Shown here piece by piece: positions 8,349 through 16,348 of a DNA stretch of 64,000 nucleotides. Under the pieces are notes generated by a model that was not told the DNA's origin, searched no databases, and worked only from the letters and a program-made list of their open reading frames with translations. Positions within the stretch are counted from its first letter, which is position 1. Every line of letters starts with the position of its first letter. The translations under genes and the position numbers were made by a program. The stretch is from NCBI RefSeq assembly GCF_004366735.1, contig NZ_SOQX01000004.1, positions 102,705 to 166,704 of the forward strand, in the 5' to 3' direction. The stretch comes from Thiohalophilus thiocyanatoxydans. Its GTDB lineage: Bacteria; Pseudomonadota; Gammaproteobacteria; UBA6429; Thiohalophilaceae.

Positions 8349-9041
8349 TCAAAAACCGCGATGAAAACCGAGTCGAAAGCCGTCACGGTTGCCGCCCAGC
8401 CAGCTTGCGCTCAGATAGCCTGTGCTGTCCACCCAGTAGGAGAGGCCGGCGGCGTAATAACCCTGTCTCTGCTCATCGAAGGTGAGCAGCTGGTCGGTAT
8501 CGCCGCTGGCCCGTTGCTCGCCGCTGGTCCGGGAGGTGCCGCCGAGGGCCTGGAATTCGAGGTGTTCGGTGAGCGGGATAGTCAGTCCGAGCTGCGCATA
8601 GGTGTCGTGCCAGACAAGCTCGACGTTTGTATTATCCGCGTGACCCTCGGTGTCCTGGTAGCGATAGCCGCCGCTCAGCTCCAGCCGCAGTCGGTTCATG
8701 TCCAGCAGCAGCAAGTCCAGCTCGATCCCGGTTTGATAACCGGTCGTGACCTGTGCCGCACTCAGCGGGTTGTTGGGCTGGCTGAGGTCCAGATAACCGG
8801 CATACAGACTGCCGCTCAGTCGCGGTGCCAGCGTCTCCCGCACCCGGACGCCGAGGATGGAACTCTTGCTGGTCACGGTCTGGCCCGCATACTGCCAGCG
8901 GGTTTCATGGTGTGCGATCTGCAATGACAAATCGAGGCTGTTCGGTGGATAGTCAGCCGTAGCCGGGCCGCTGAAGCCGGCCAGCAGCAATCCCGACAGG
9001 GCCATGGCGGGGGACGGTACGACAGTAAAAATGTTCGACAT
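8349..9041 (-). CDS. Predicted outer-membrane beta-barrel protein
   Basis: A 230-residue exported protein of no family I can name. The N-terminus is a signal peptide (MALSGLLLAGFSGPATA, cleavage probably before DYPP). The mature part alternates short polar and aromatic stretches typical of membrane beta strands, such as GSLYAGYLDLSQ, LRLELSGGYRYQD, YAQLGLTIPL and GYYAAGLSYWV, and it ends in phenylalanine as barrel proteins often do. The size would suit eight to ten strands. It is divergent from cfa, with about 150 bases between them for two promoters. A role in outer-membrane physiology is inferred only from architecture. Confidence 0.65.
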   Translation of the reverse strand: MSNIFTVVPSPAMALSGLLLAGFSGPATADYPPNSLDLSLQIAHHETRWQYAGQTVTSKSSILGVRVRETLAPRLSGSLYAGYLDLSQPNNPLSAAQVTTGYQTGIELDLLLLDMNRLRLELSGGYRYQDTEGHADNTNVELVWHDTYAQLGLTIPLTEHLEFQALGGTSRTSGEQRASGDTDQLLTFDEQRQGYYAAGLSYWVDSTGYLSASWLGGNRDGFRLGFHRGF

Positions 9042-9191
9042 GAATTGGCACTAATCCGCAAAGTGGAGTACTGGATAATTGCGGCAATATGCGGCATAGT
9101 CAACAGCCAGGCTTGGCGCTGCGGAACTTTCCGAAGCCTGCTATTATTTGACTCCTGATACTACTAGCGAATCTCAAGGAAAACAGGTGCA

Positions 9192-10580
9192 ATGACGCGC
9201 GAACAGGAAAAAAAAGCAGAAGAAAGCCAGCAAGGGGAAGAGGCATCGCTGACAGTAACCGAGCGCAAGAAGCAGGCCTGGGGAGTGGATGAACAGGAAG
9301 AAGGCGTGCGGCGTATCGGGATCAAGGCTGGCCGGCGTCAGCAGGAAGGCGGACATCCCTTCGGTACCGTAACAGCCCTGGATCGCTGGTTTGTGCTGAA
9401 AATTCTGGAAGTGGCCTCCCACCCGCCGATCAATACCGCCCTGTGGGACGGTAAACTGATCCACAGCGTGGAACAGCCGGTGGCGACGCTGCGGTTTCAC
9501 GATCGCCTGGCGATCTGGAAACTGGCGCTCAACCCCGAGCTGCATTTCGGTGATCTCTACAGTGCCGGACGCATCAATGTTGAAGGCGATCTGGTCCGCT
9601 TTCTCGAAGAAGTCTACTCGGGACTCAAGAAAAATCGTCAACGGGGCTGGTTCCGCCGCGTGTTGAAATGGCTCGGACATCGGCGCATCGCCAACTCGCT
9701 GTCCCGGGCGCGGGACAACATCTATCACCATTACGATCTCAGCAACGACTTTTATCAGTTGTGGCTCGACAAGGTCGCCATGCAGTACACCTGTTCCTAT
9801 TTTCCCGATCCCGAAATGACCCTCGAGGAATCGCAGACTGCCAAGTTGCACCATGTTTGCCGCAAGCTGCAACTCAAACCGGGGGATACGGTGGTGGAGG
9901 CCGGTTGTGGCTGGGGCGGGCTGGCCCGGTTTATGGCCAAGCATTACGGCGTGACGGTCAAGGCGTATAACATCTCCCGCGAGCAGTTGCGCTTTGCCCG
10001 GGAACAGGCACAAAAACAAGGCCTGGCCGATCAGGTTGAGTATATCGAGGATGATTATCGCAACATCCGTGGCGACTTTGACGTGTTTGTCTCGGTGGGC
10101 ATGCTGGAGCATGTTGGCACCCCGGACTATACGGCACTGGCGGATGTGATTGATGGTTGTCTCAAACCGGACGGGCGAGGCTTGATCCATACCATTGGTC
10201 GTAACGTTGCCGGGCCCATGAATCCGTGGATCGAGCGGCGCATTTTCCCCGGCGCCTACCCCCCCTCGTTACGCGAGATGATGGATATCTTTGAACCGCA
10301 CCGATTCTCGATTCAGGATGTGGAAAACCTGCGCCTGCATTACGCCAAAACCCTCCAGCACTGGCTGGCCCGTTTTGATGACAACACGGATACCGTGCGG
10401 GAGATGTTTGACGAGGAATTCGTGCGCGCCTGGCGCCTCTATCTGTGCGGCTCCATCGCCGCCTTTACCAGCGGTGAGTTGCAGCTGTTCCAGGTGGTGT
10501 TCAACCGGGCGGATCACAACGATCTGCCCTGGTCGCGGGCGTATCTGTATCAACAGGACGGCGGTGTAGCGAGGCAGTAA
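9192..10580 (+). CDS. cfa: Cyclopropane-fatty-acyl-phospholipid synthase family methyltransferase
   Basis: A 462-residue SAM-dependent enzyme of the Cfa family, which adds a methylene or methyl group to unsaturated acyl chains of membrane phospholipids. The SAM site is clear (VVEAGCGWGGLARFMAKHYG near residue 240), preceded by the family segment YHHYDLSNDFYQLWLD and a QYTCSYF motif, and followed by GMLEHVG. It is longer than E. coli Cfa (about 380 residues) because of a charged, probably disordered N-terminal extension of about 55 residues. The last base of its TAA stop is the first base of the next ATG (TAATG), so it is translationally coupled to a flavoprotein. That pairing raises the possibility of a product other than a plain cyclopropane fatty acid. 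Confidence 0.93.
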   Translation: MTREQEKKAEESQQGEEASLTVTERKKQAWGVDEQEEGVRRIGIKAGRRQQEGGHPFGTVTALDRWFVLKILEVASHPPINTALWDGKLIHSVEQPVATLRFHDRLAIWKLALNPELHFGDLYSAGRINVEGDLVRFLEEVYSGLKKNRQRGWFRRVLKWLGHRRIANSLSRARDNIYHHYDLSNDFYQLWLDKVAMQYTCSYFPDPEMTLEESQTAKLHHVCRKLQLKPGDTVVEAGCGWGGLARFMAKHYGVTVKAYNISREQLRFAREQAQKQGLADQVEYIEDDYRNIRGDFDVFVSVGMLEHVGTPDYTALADVIDGCLKPDGRGLIHTIGRNVAGPMNPWIERRIFPGAYPPSLREMMDIFEPHRFSIQDVENLRLHYAKTLQHWLARFDDNTDTVREMFDEEFVRAWRLYLCGSIAAFTSGELQLFQVVFNRADHNDLPWSRAYLYQQDGGVARQ

Positions 10581-11731
10581 TGACGGACGTGGATATTCTG
10601 ATCGTCGGCGGCGGGCCCGCCGGTTCCTCCCTGGCCTGGGCGTTGCGCGACAGTGATTTGCGTATTGCCGTCATGGACAAGCGTGAATTCCCGCGCGACA
10701 AGGTCTGCGCCGGTTGGGTCACCCCGGCGGTGGTCAACGCCCTGGCGATCGATCTGGATGATTATCGTGATGGAGGCCGGACCCTGCAACCGATTAGCGG
10801 CTTTCGGGTCAGCCAGCTGGGTCAGCAACAGGTCGAGACCCATTACCAGGACGGACCGGTCAGTTACGGCATTCGTCGGCGTGAGTTTGATGAATACCTG
10901 TTACGCCGTAGCGGCGCCGAATTGATACTGGGTCAGGCCTTCAAGAGTATGGAACGCGACGGGGACCGCTGGCTGATCAACGGAGCCACCCGGGCGTCAC
11001 TGGTGATCGGTGCCGGTGGCCATTTTTGTCCCGTGGCCCGGCGCATTGGCGCCAAACCGGGCAGCAGCGAAAAGGCGGTGACGGCCCAGGAGATCGAATT
11101 TGAAATGAACGAAGAACAAAAGGCCGGCTGCCACGCCGAGCCGGAGGTGCCGGAACTGTTCTTTACCCCGGATCTGAAAGGCTATGGCTGGATATTTCGC
11201 AAGGGCGATTATCTGAATGTCGGTCTCGGCCGGGAAGACAATCACCGTCTGTCGGAACATGTACAGGCGTTTTGTGATTCGCTGCGCGAGTCGGGCCGGC
11301 TCGATTTTGATATTGCCGACAAGTTTCAGGGCCACGCCTATTTATTATATCCCCATGCCCTGCGCCAGGTGGTCGACGAAGGGGTGTTGTTGATCGGGGA
11401 TGCGGCCGGTCTGGCCTATCCGCAAAGCGGAGAGGGCATCCGCCCGGCCATCGAATCGGCATTGCTGGCTTCCGGGGTGATTCGCGACGCCGCCGGCGAC
11501 TACTCCCGCGAAAAACTGCAGCCCTATCAACAGATGCTGGAAGAGCGCTTCGGCGAGCGCCAGCCGGCCCCGTCACTGCTCGAACGGTTACCGCCGGGTG
11601 TCAAACGGCGGCTGGCCAGCCGCTTGATGCAGACCCACTGGTTTACCCGCAAGGTGGTTATCGATCGCTGGTTCCTGCAATCCCACCAGCCGCCCCTGCA
11701 ACAGCCCATGCCGGTATCCCGGAACCCGTAA
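10580..11731 (+). CDS. FAD-dependent oxidoreductase, geranylgeranyl reductase-like
   Basis: A 383-residue flavoprotein. It has the N-terminal dinucleotide motif ILIVGGGPAGSSLAWAL, the conserved KVCAGWV loop, the GYGWIFRKGDYLNVGLG segment typical of geranylgeranyl reductase-like enzymes, and the second FAD motif GDAAGLAYPQSGEGIRPA. Members of this group reduce double bonds in isoprenoid or lipid chains. It overlaps cfa by one base, so it probably acts on the same lipid. One inference is that Cfa makes a methylene or methyl intermediate that this protein reduces or oxidises. It ends just before an inverted-repeat element (11737-11905), which may separate it from the convergent gene downstream. 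Confidence 0.85.
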   Translation: MTDVDILIVGGGPAGSSLAWALRDSDLRIAVMDKREFPRDKVCAGWVTPAVVNALAIDLDDYRDGGRTLQPISGFRVSQLGQQQVETHYQDGPVSYGIRRREFDEYLLRRSGAELILGQAFKSMERDGDRWLINGATRASLVIGAGGHFCPVARRIGAKPGSSEKAVTAQEIEFEMNEEQKAGCHAEPEVPELFFTPDLKGYGWIFRKGDYLNVGLGREDNHRLSEHVQAFCDSLRESGRLDFDIADKFQGHAYLLYPHALRQVVDEGVLLIGDAAGLAYPQSGEGIRPAIESALLASGVIRDAAGDYSREKLQPYQQMLEERFGERQPAPSLLERLPPGVKRRLASRLMQTHWFTRKVVIDRWFLQSHQPPLQQPMPVSRNP

Positions 11732-11736
11732 AAATC

Positions 11737-11905
11737 TTTTTACCCCGGGGGCACGGAGGTCACAGCGGTAAAAGGAAAATGGTATTTAATTAAATTCGGG
11801 ATAACCGGGTTAAAAACAGGATCGATTTGTATTTTGCCGGCTCAATAAACAAATACACGAATCGACTTTTTATTTCCTCTGTGCTCTCTGTGTCCTCTGC
11901 GGTGC
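11737..11905. repeat. Diverged copy of the paired inverted-arm intergenic element
   Basis: The left part (11737-11773) reads ttttaccccgggggcacgg followed by aggtcacagcgg, and the right part (11873-11905) reads cctctgtgctctctgtgtcc followed by tctgcggtgc. These are looser versions of the arms seen at 51.0, 53.2 and 63.5 kb. The element fills the gap between two convergent genes. Confidence 0.55.
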
Positions 11906-11912
11906 AATCTTA

Positions 11913-13076
11913 TTATTCAAGCTTCGCCAGCCACTGCTGATCGAACTTGTCGATGATCTTCTGCATGACATCCGGATCCATGAAGTGATCGGCGGCGGTC
12001 TCCTTGAGCGGCCGGGGCGAGGCCGGTTTGTGGTGACCGATATTCTCCAGTCGCTGAGCCAGGAGCGGCGTACTGTCCCGGGTGTCGGACGGTATTTCGA
12101 ACGCCTCTTTAATCCAGGCCTGTATATCTTCGCGAGTCAGGCCGCGACGCAACACCCGGGTAATGCTGGCATAGGGAAGATGTTCCGGGGTACCGCCGCG
12201 CCGGGCCAGTTGGGTAACCTTGGGCCAGAACCGGGTGCTTAAAAAGGTTTCGGTAACAATAAGCTGCGAGAACAGGCTGGCGAGCTCCTCGTCGTTGGCG
12301 ATATCCAGCGCATAACGATCGGCTTCCAGTTCATTCTGGCGGGCGGCGTAAAAGGCCACGCCGGCGTAAAACGGCGCATACAGGGCAAACACACACTGCA
12401 GGGGCAGGGCCAGTGGCGACGTCTGCTGTTTGAACGCCTGTTGATACTGGCGCCAGGTCTGGCGCAGGGAGGCGAGCCAGCCGATATGCAGATTATGTAT
12501 TCCGGCAAGTTGTCCGATACGCCGCGCCAGCAGGGATTTGAAATGGCCCGGCGGCAGGGTGAGCAGAGTGTCGAGCCCGATCACCAGCGTGTTGTGGTAC
12601 AGCAGCGGCAGTCCGACGCGGGGTGTGCGATTCACCTCGATGCCGAAACCCTCGCGCAGGATAACCTGATCCAGTACGGGATACTTGAAGTCCCGCCGGA
12701 GTTGCTCCACCAGTTGAGTCAGCTTCGGGGCGTTCTGCCGGTTGATCGCCAGCCCCCGGGGCCGGGTGAAGCGGTTGCGAAATAACGGGATACTGAGGAC
12801 GATGGCGAGCAGTGCGATAAGCAGGTTAATGCCGATCGCCAGCCACTCCTGCCACAGGCCGGCAGCACGTACCTGTTGAGGCAGCTCGCGCAATAACACC
12901 AGGGCAATCAGTGGAAACAGCAACAGCAACAGATAACCTGCCAGCGCCACCAGGGTCACCAGTGCCCGATATACCACCGGCTGGCGTGTTGCCAGGGGTT
13001 CAAGCAGGCGCTGCAGGCTGAAACGATTGACCGGTAGCGTGAAGCGGTCCAGCAGACGGGAGACAGCGTTGGTCAT
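11913..13076 (-). CDS. M48 peptidase-like membrane protein, degenerate active site
   Basis: A protein of about 387 residues with two strong transmembrane helices near the N-terminus (ALVTLVALAGYLLLLLFPLIALVLL and a second around IGINLLIALLAIVLSIPLF). The cytoplasmic or periplasmic part resembles M48 (HtpX/Ste24-type) metallopeptidases, including AARQNELEADRYALDIA, where ELEAD normally supplies the third zinc ligand. The position expected for HExxH reads LLARRIGQLAGIH, so both His ligands and the catalytic Glu appear lost. It is probably a pseudo-protease. ATG 13076 was chosen because the longer frame to 13334 would run under the divergent lipoprotein gene and has no family-like sequence. Confidence 0.75.
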   Translation of the reverse strand: MTNAVSRLLDRFTLPVNRFSLQRLLEPLATRQPVVYRALVTLVALAGYLLLLLFPLIALVLLRELPQQVRAAGLWQEWLAIGINLLIALLAIVLSIPLFRNRFTRPRGLAINRQNAPKLTQLVEQLRRDFKYPVLDQVILREGFGIEVNRTPRVGLPLLYHNTLVIGLDTLLTLPPGHFKSLLARRIGQLAGIHNLHIGWLASLRQTWRQYQQAFKQQTSPLALPLQCVFALYAPFYAGVAFYAARQNELEADRYALDIANDEELASLFSQLIVTETFLSTRFWPKVTQLARRGGTPEHLPYASITRVLRRGLTREDIQAWIKEAFEIPSDTRDSTPLLAQRLENIGHHKPASPRPLKETAADHFMDPDVMQKIIDKFDQQWLAKLE

Positions 13077-13197
13077 GATCTTGTTCGGTGTCCTGTTCTG
13101 ATGTTTTGGGCTTTTATCGGAATCCGGTTGGGCCGGGGCGCACGCCAGGGCAGCCTGTACGGGGCTAAACATAACGAATTTGTCGGGAGGCGTAATG

Positions 13198-13632
13198 ATG
13201 CGTATCACATTTTCAGCGGCCATTGTGGCTTTGGCCGGGGCGTTATCGCTGGCCGGCTGCGGCGAGCCGGATGATGCGAGTCGGATTGCGCAGTTGATCG
13301 AGACGATGGAAGCGGGGATTGAAGAGCAACGCACCGGGCCGGTACTGGCGCCGCTGGCCGAGGATTTTCGGACTGATGATGATTTGCGGCACCGGGAGAT
13401 ACGCGGGCTGCTGTTCTACCACTTTCGCCGTTATCCGAATATTTCGATCGTAACCTCTGATCAGCGTATTCGAATTGACGGGGAGCGGGCCGATGTAACC
13501 CTGAACGCCCTGGTGCTCGGTGGCAAGAATCGGTTACCGGAGCGGGGCCGGCGTTATGCAGTGAGTATGCGTTGGCAAAAGACGGCAGGTGACTGGCAGT
13601 TGGCACGCATCAAATGGCAACAGCCGGAGTGA
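13198..13632 (+). CDS. Small lipoprotein, NTF2-like fold possible
   Basis: About 144 residues. The N-terminus is a lipoprotein signal (MRITFSAAIVALAGALSLAGC) with lipobox LAGC; the residue after the cysteine is Gly, which favours the outer membrane. The body, with alternating helix and strand and an MRWQKTAGDWQLARIKWQ ending, looks like an NTF2/SnoaL-type cone fold, a common scaffold with many roles; this is a guess from pattern. ATG codons at 13195 and 13198 follow GGGAGG (13185-13190), and 13198 gives the better spacing. It is divergent from the M48-like gene. Confidence 0.7.
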   Translation: MRITFSAAIVALAGALSLAGCGEPDDASRIAQLIETMEAGIEEQRTGPVLAPLAEDFRTDDDLRHREIRGLLFYHFRRYPNISIVTSDQRIRIDGERADVTLNALVLGGKNRLPERGRRYAVSMRWQKTAGDWQLARIKWQQPE

Positions 13633-13689
13633 AGTAAGCGTTCCGAATATCGCTTGAGGTCAAAGTGCCTGGGCATTGGGAGCGCCGGT

Positions 13690-14259
13690 TCAGGAGGAAA
13701 CGGGTTCTTTTTCCTGCGGGGCGCGGTTGTTGGTGTTGATGGTATGGGTGTAGATCGAAAAGTGGCCCAGCAGGCGATCGGAAAAATATTTTTCCAGAGT
13801 GTAATGGATGGTGCGAAATGCCAGTTGCTGCCAGGGAATTTCCGCTTCACTGAATAGACGCACCTCGAGGCTTTCATCGCCGGCACAAAAGTCCAGATCC
13901 AGCAGGCGGGCCCGATACAGTACATAGACCTGATTCACATGCGGCAGACTGATCAGGGTGTAGATGTCGTCGATTGCCACATTGGCACAGGCTTCTTCTT
14001 CGGATTCGCGCAGGGCGGCCTGTTCCATGGTCTCGCCCAGTTCCATAAAACCGGCCGGGAGGGTCCAGGTGCCGTAGCGCGGTTCAATGGCGCGTTTGCA
14101 TAACAGGACCTTGTCTTCCCATACCGGCAGGGTGCCGGCAATGATGTTGGGATTCCGGTAATGGATTGTCTGACATTGATCACAGACATAACGGGGCCGG
14201 TTATCACCTTCGGGGACTCGATTGGTAACCGGGTGCCCGCATTCACTGCAATACTTCAT
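13690..14259 (-). CDS. Nudix hydrolase with N-terminal zinc ribbon
   Basis: A 189-residue protein. The first 40 residues hold a zinc ribbon (CSECG and CDQC). The Nudix box follows at GFMELGETMEQAALRESEEE, matching G-x5-E-x7-RE-x2-EE; the usual Gly near the end is Cys. Nudix enzymes hydrolyse nucleoside diphosphates linked to another group. The exact substrate cannot be read from the sequence, though NUDT14-, NudC- or ADP-ribose-like activity is possible. The gene follows yggX by 8 bases on the same strand, so the two form a small operon. Confidence 0.88.
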   Translation of the reverse strand: MKYCSECGHPVTNRVPEGDNRPRYVCDQCQTIHYRNPNIIAGTLPVWEDKVLLCKRAIEPRYGTWTLPAGFMELGETMEQAALRESEEEACANVAIDDIYTLISLPHVNQVYVLYRARLLDLDFCAGDESLEVRLFSEAEIPWQQLAFRTIHYTLEKYFSDRLLGHFSIYTHTINTNNRAPQEKEPVSS

Positions 14260-14267
14260 GATGGAAC

Positions 14268-14552
14268 TTACTTCTTTTGGCCCTGCGGCACGAAGCCGCT
14301 GGGCAGTCCGCCATAATCGCCTTCATCGAACAGAAAGCCGATCATGTGTTTTTCGATTAACTCGAGGCTCCCGGGGTCGGCGGTGCTCAGACGGTTTTCA
14401 TTAATAATTGTGGTCAGACGTTCCAGCCATTGCTTCCAGCCTTCGGCGGATACATTGTCAATAATGCGCTGTCCGAGTTCCCCGGGGTAAGGGGCTTCTT
14501 CCAGGGCGGGGGCTTCGCGTTTGAGAACCTGACAGAAAACCATGCGTGCCAT
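14268..14552 (-). CDS. yggX: Fe(II)-trafficking protein YggX
   Basis: A 94-residue protein with the YggX signature VFCQVLKREAPAL, YPGELGQRI, WKQWLERLTTIINENRLS and FLFDEGDYG. The family is tied to iron handling and to protection of Fe-S clusters from oxidative damage. ATG 14552 is preferred to the upstream GTG at 14597, because GGAG lies about 8-11 bases before it and the family length then fits. It is divergent from the A-type Fe-S carrier gene at 14689, so iron metabolism genes face outward from one 136-base promoter region. It is followed by the Nudix gene. Confidence 0.95.
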   Translation of the reverse strand: MARMVFCQVLKREAPALEEAPYPGELGQRIIDNVSAEGWKQWLERLTTIINENRLSTADPGSLELIEKHMIGFLFDEGDYGGLPSGFVPQGQKK

Positions 14553-14688
14553 GTGATTACTCCGGGAATCTTTGAGTTTCGTGTCTGGTGTGGACACCGT
14601 TGTGTGATAAAATCTTTAATACAGGACTCAATTATTATCTGCAATTCATAGCGGCCCTGCAAGGTCGCGCGCACAGGAGAGCAATAGC

Positions 14689-15063
14689 ATGAGTCAGGCA
14701 ATGTCTTTTCAACCGGTGATCCGGGAACAGGATATCAGCATCAGCGACAAGGCCGGTGCCCAATTGAATGCCATTTTGCAAAATGCCGACGGTGGCGTTG
14801 AGGGTATTCGCATCTTCGTCAGTGGCGGAGGTTGCGGTGGCATGACCTATGGCATGACCTATGCCGAGAACATCGACGAGCGTGACAAGGTCCTCGAAGG
14901 GGACGGCTACAAGGTGGTGGTGGATGCTATCGCCCTGAGTTATCTCAAGGGCAGTGACATCGATTATGTCGAAGAAGGACTGAACGCCTCGTTTGTCTTC
15001 AATAATGTCTTTCAGAGCGTGGGTGGCAGCGGGGCTTGCGGCGCCTGCGGTGGGGCCGCGTAG
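14689..15063 (+). CDS. A-type iron-sulfur carrier (IscA/ErpA family), unusual Cys tail
   Basis: A 124-residue HesB/IscA-fold protein. The first conserved cysteine is in SGGGCGGMTYG near residue 48. Family members normally end in C-G-C-G-S-S-F; this one ends GACGACGGAA, so the two C-terminal cysteines are spaced C-x2-C and the Ser-Phe tail is missing. It may carry or insert Fe-S clusters, perhaps for the radical SAM enzyme two genes on. The start is supported by GGAGA about nine bases upstream. The ATP-grasp gene starts about 15 bases after its stop, suggesting an operon of three genes. Confidence 0.85.
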   Translation: MSQAMSFQPVIREQDISISDKAGAQLNAILQNADGGVEGIRIFVSGGGCGGMTYGMTYAENIDERDKVLEGDGYKVVVDAIALSYLKGSDIDYVEEGLNASFVFNNVFQSVGGSGACGACGGAA

Positions 15064-15077
15064 CAGGCCGCCCCGCT

Positions 15078-16337
15078 GTGGCGGCCACGCCCCGCATTCT
15101 GATTATCGCCCCGCACGGCAGCTATCGTACCGCGCCGTTTCTTGAAGCCGCCCATCAGCTGGGCGTGCCGGTACTGATCGCCTCCGACGAGGGACGGCAC
15201 TCGCTGGTCAGTGAATACGCCCGCGGTCTGCACCTTGACCCGCGGGACGTGGACAGTGCCCTGCCGCTGATTTGCGAGGAGGCCGAACGGGGCGGGCCGT
15301 TCAGTGCTGTGATCGGCACCGATGACGGCACGGTTGAGCTGGCCGCGGCGGCCGCGCGGACTTTTGATTTACCCCACAATCCGCCCGAAGCGCTGCGCCT
15401 CTCCCGGCGCAAGGATCTGGCCCGCGAGCGCCTGCAACAGGCGGGTGTCCCCAAACCGGCACACCGGCTGATCGATCTGCGTGAACCGCTTGCGACCGCG
15501 GCGGCGCAGATTGCCTATCCGGCGGTGATCAAGCCGCTGGCCCTCTCCGCCAGCCGCGGGGTGATCCGGGTCGATAATGCCGCCCGGTTCGTGCAGGCCT
15601 GCGAGCGGGTTGAGCGCATGCTGGCCCGTGAACCGCATCTCGATGCCTATCTGCGTGAGCATCTGCTGGTCGAACAATTTGTCCCTGGCGAGGAAGTTGC
15701 CGTCGAGGGGATGTTGTACAACGGTCGGCTACAGTTTCTGGCGCTGTTCGACAAACCGGATCCGCTGAACGGCCCGTTCTTTGAAGAGACCTATTATATA
15801 ACCCCGGGGCGCATTGCCCCGGCGCAACAGGCGCGGCTGCGCGAGGTGATCCAGGCAACCTGTGAGGCTTATGGGTTGCGCGAAGGCCCGATCCACGCCG
15901 AGTGTCGGGTGAACGGCCCGGATGTCTGGGTACTGGAGGTGGCGGCGCGCACCATCGGCGGTATGTGCGGGCGCCTGCTGCAGTTCGGCACGGGGCTGAC
16001 TCTGGAGCAACTGGTGCTGCAACACGCCATGAACCGGCCGGTGGCGATTGATCCACAGTCGGCGGGCGCCGGGGTGCTGATGATCCCGATCCCGCGCGGC
16101 GGGATTTTCAAACGGGTCGAGGGGCTGTTACGGGCCCAGCGCGTGCCCTATATTGAAGAGATCAGTATCCAGATCCGCGAAGGCTATGAGGTAGCCCCCC
16201 TGCCCGAAGGTGGCAGTTATCTCGGCTTTATTTTTGCCCGGGCGCCGGATGCGGACCGGGCCGAACAGGCGTTGCGTGACGCGCATGCCTGTCTGGAAAT
16301 TGTCATCGATCCATTGATCCAGGTGCATGTCGCCTGA
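15078..16337 (+). CDS. ATP-grasp domain ligase
   Basis: About 419 residues. It has an N-terminal Rossmann-like pre-ATP-grasp part (RILIIAPHGSYRTAPFLEAA), a central ATP-grasp fold (YPAVIKPLALSASRGVIRV, LLVEQFVPGEEVAVEGMLY, then the metal-binding region IHAECRVNGPDVWVLEVAARTIGG) and a C-terminal region (EVAPLPEGGSYLGFIFARAP) like that of L-amino-acid ligase-type enzymes. Such proteins join a carboxylate to an amine through an acyl phosphate; the substrate is unknown. The GTG at 15078 gives a start just after the upstream stop; the frame is also open to a TTG at 15036 inside the upstream gene. It sits between an A-type Fe-S carrier and a radical SAM gene. Confidence 0.8.
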   Translation: MAATPRILIIAPHGSYRTAPFLEAAHQLGVPVLIASDEGRHSLVSEYARGLHLDPRDVDSALPLICEEAERGGPFSAVIGTDDGTVELAAAAARTFDLPHNPPEALRLSRRKDLARERLQQAGVPKPAHRLIDLREPLATAAAQIAYPAVIKPLALSASRGVIRVDNAARFVQACERVERMLAREPHLDAYLREHLLVEQFVPGEEVAVEGMLYNGRLQFLALFDKPDPLNGPFFEETYYITPGRIAPAQQARLREVIQATCEAYGLREGPIHAECRVNGPDVWVLEVAARTIGGMCGRLLQFGTGLTLEQLVLQHAMNRPVAIDPQSAGAGVLMIPIPRGGIFKRVEGLLRAQRVPYIEEISIQIREGYEVAPLPEGGSYLGFIFARAPDADRAEQALRDAHACLEIVIDPLIQVHVA

Positions 16338-16348
16338 GGAGTCCGTCA

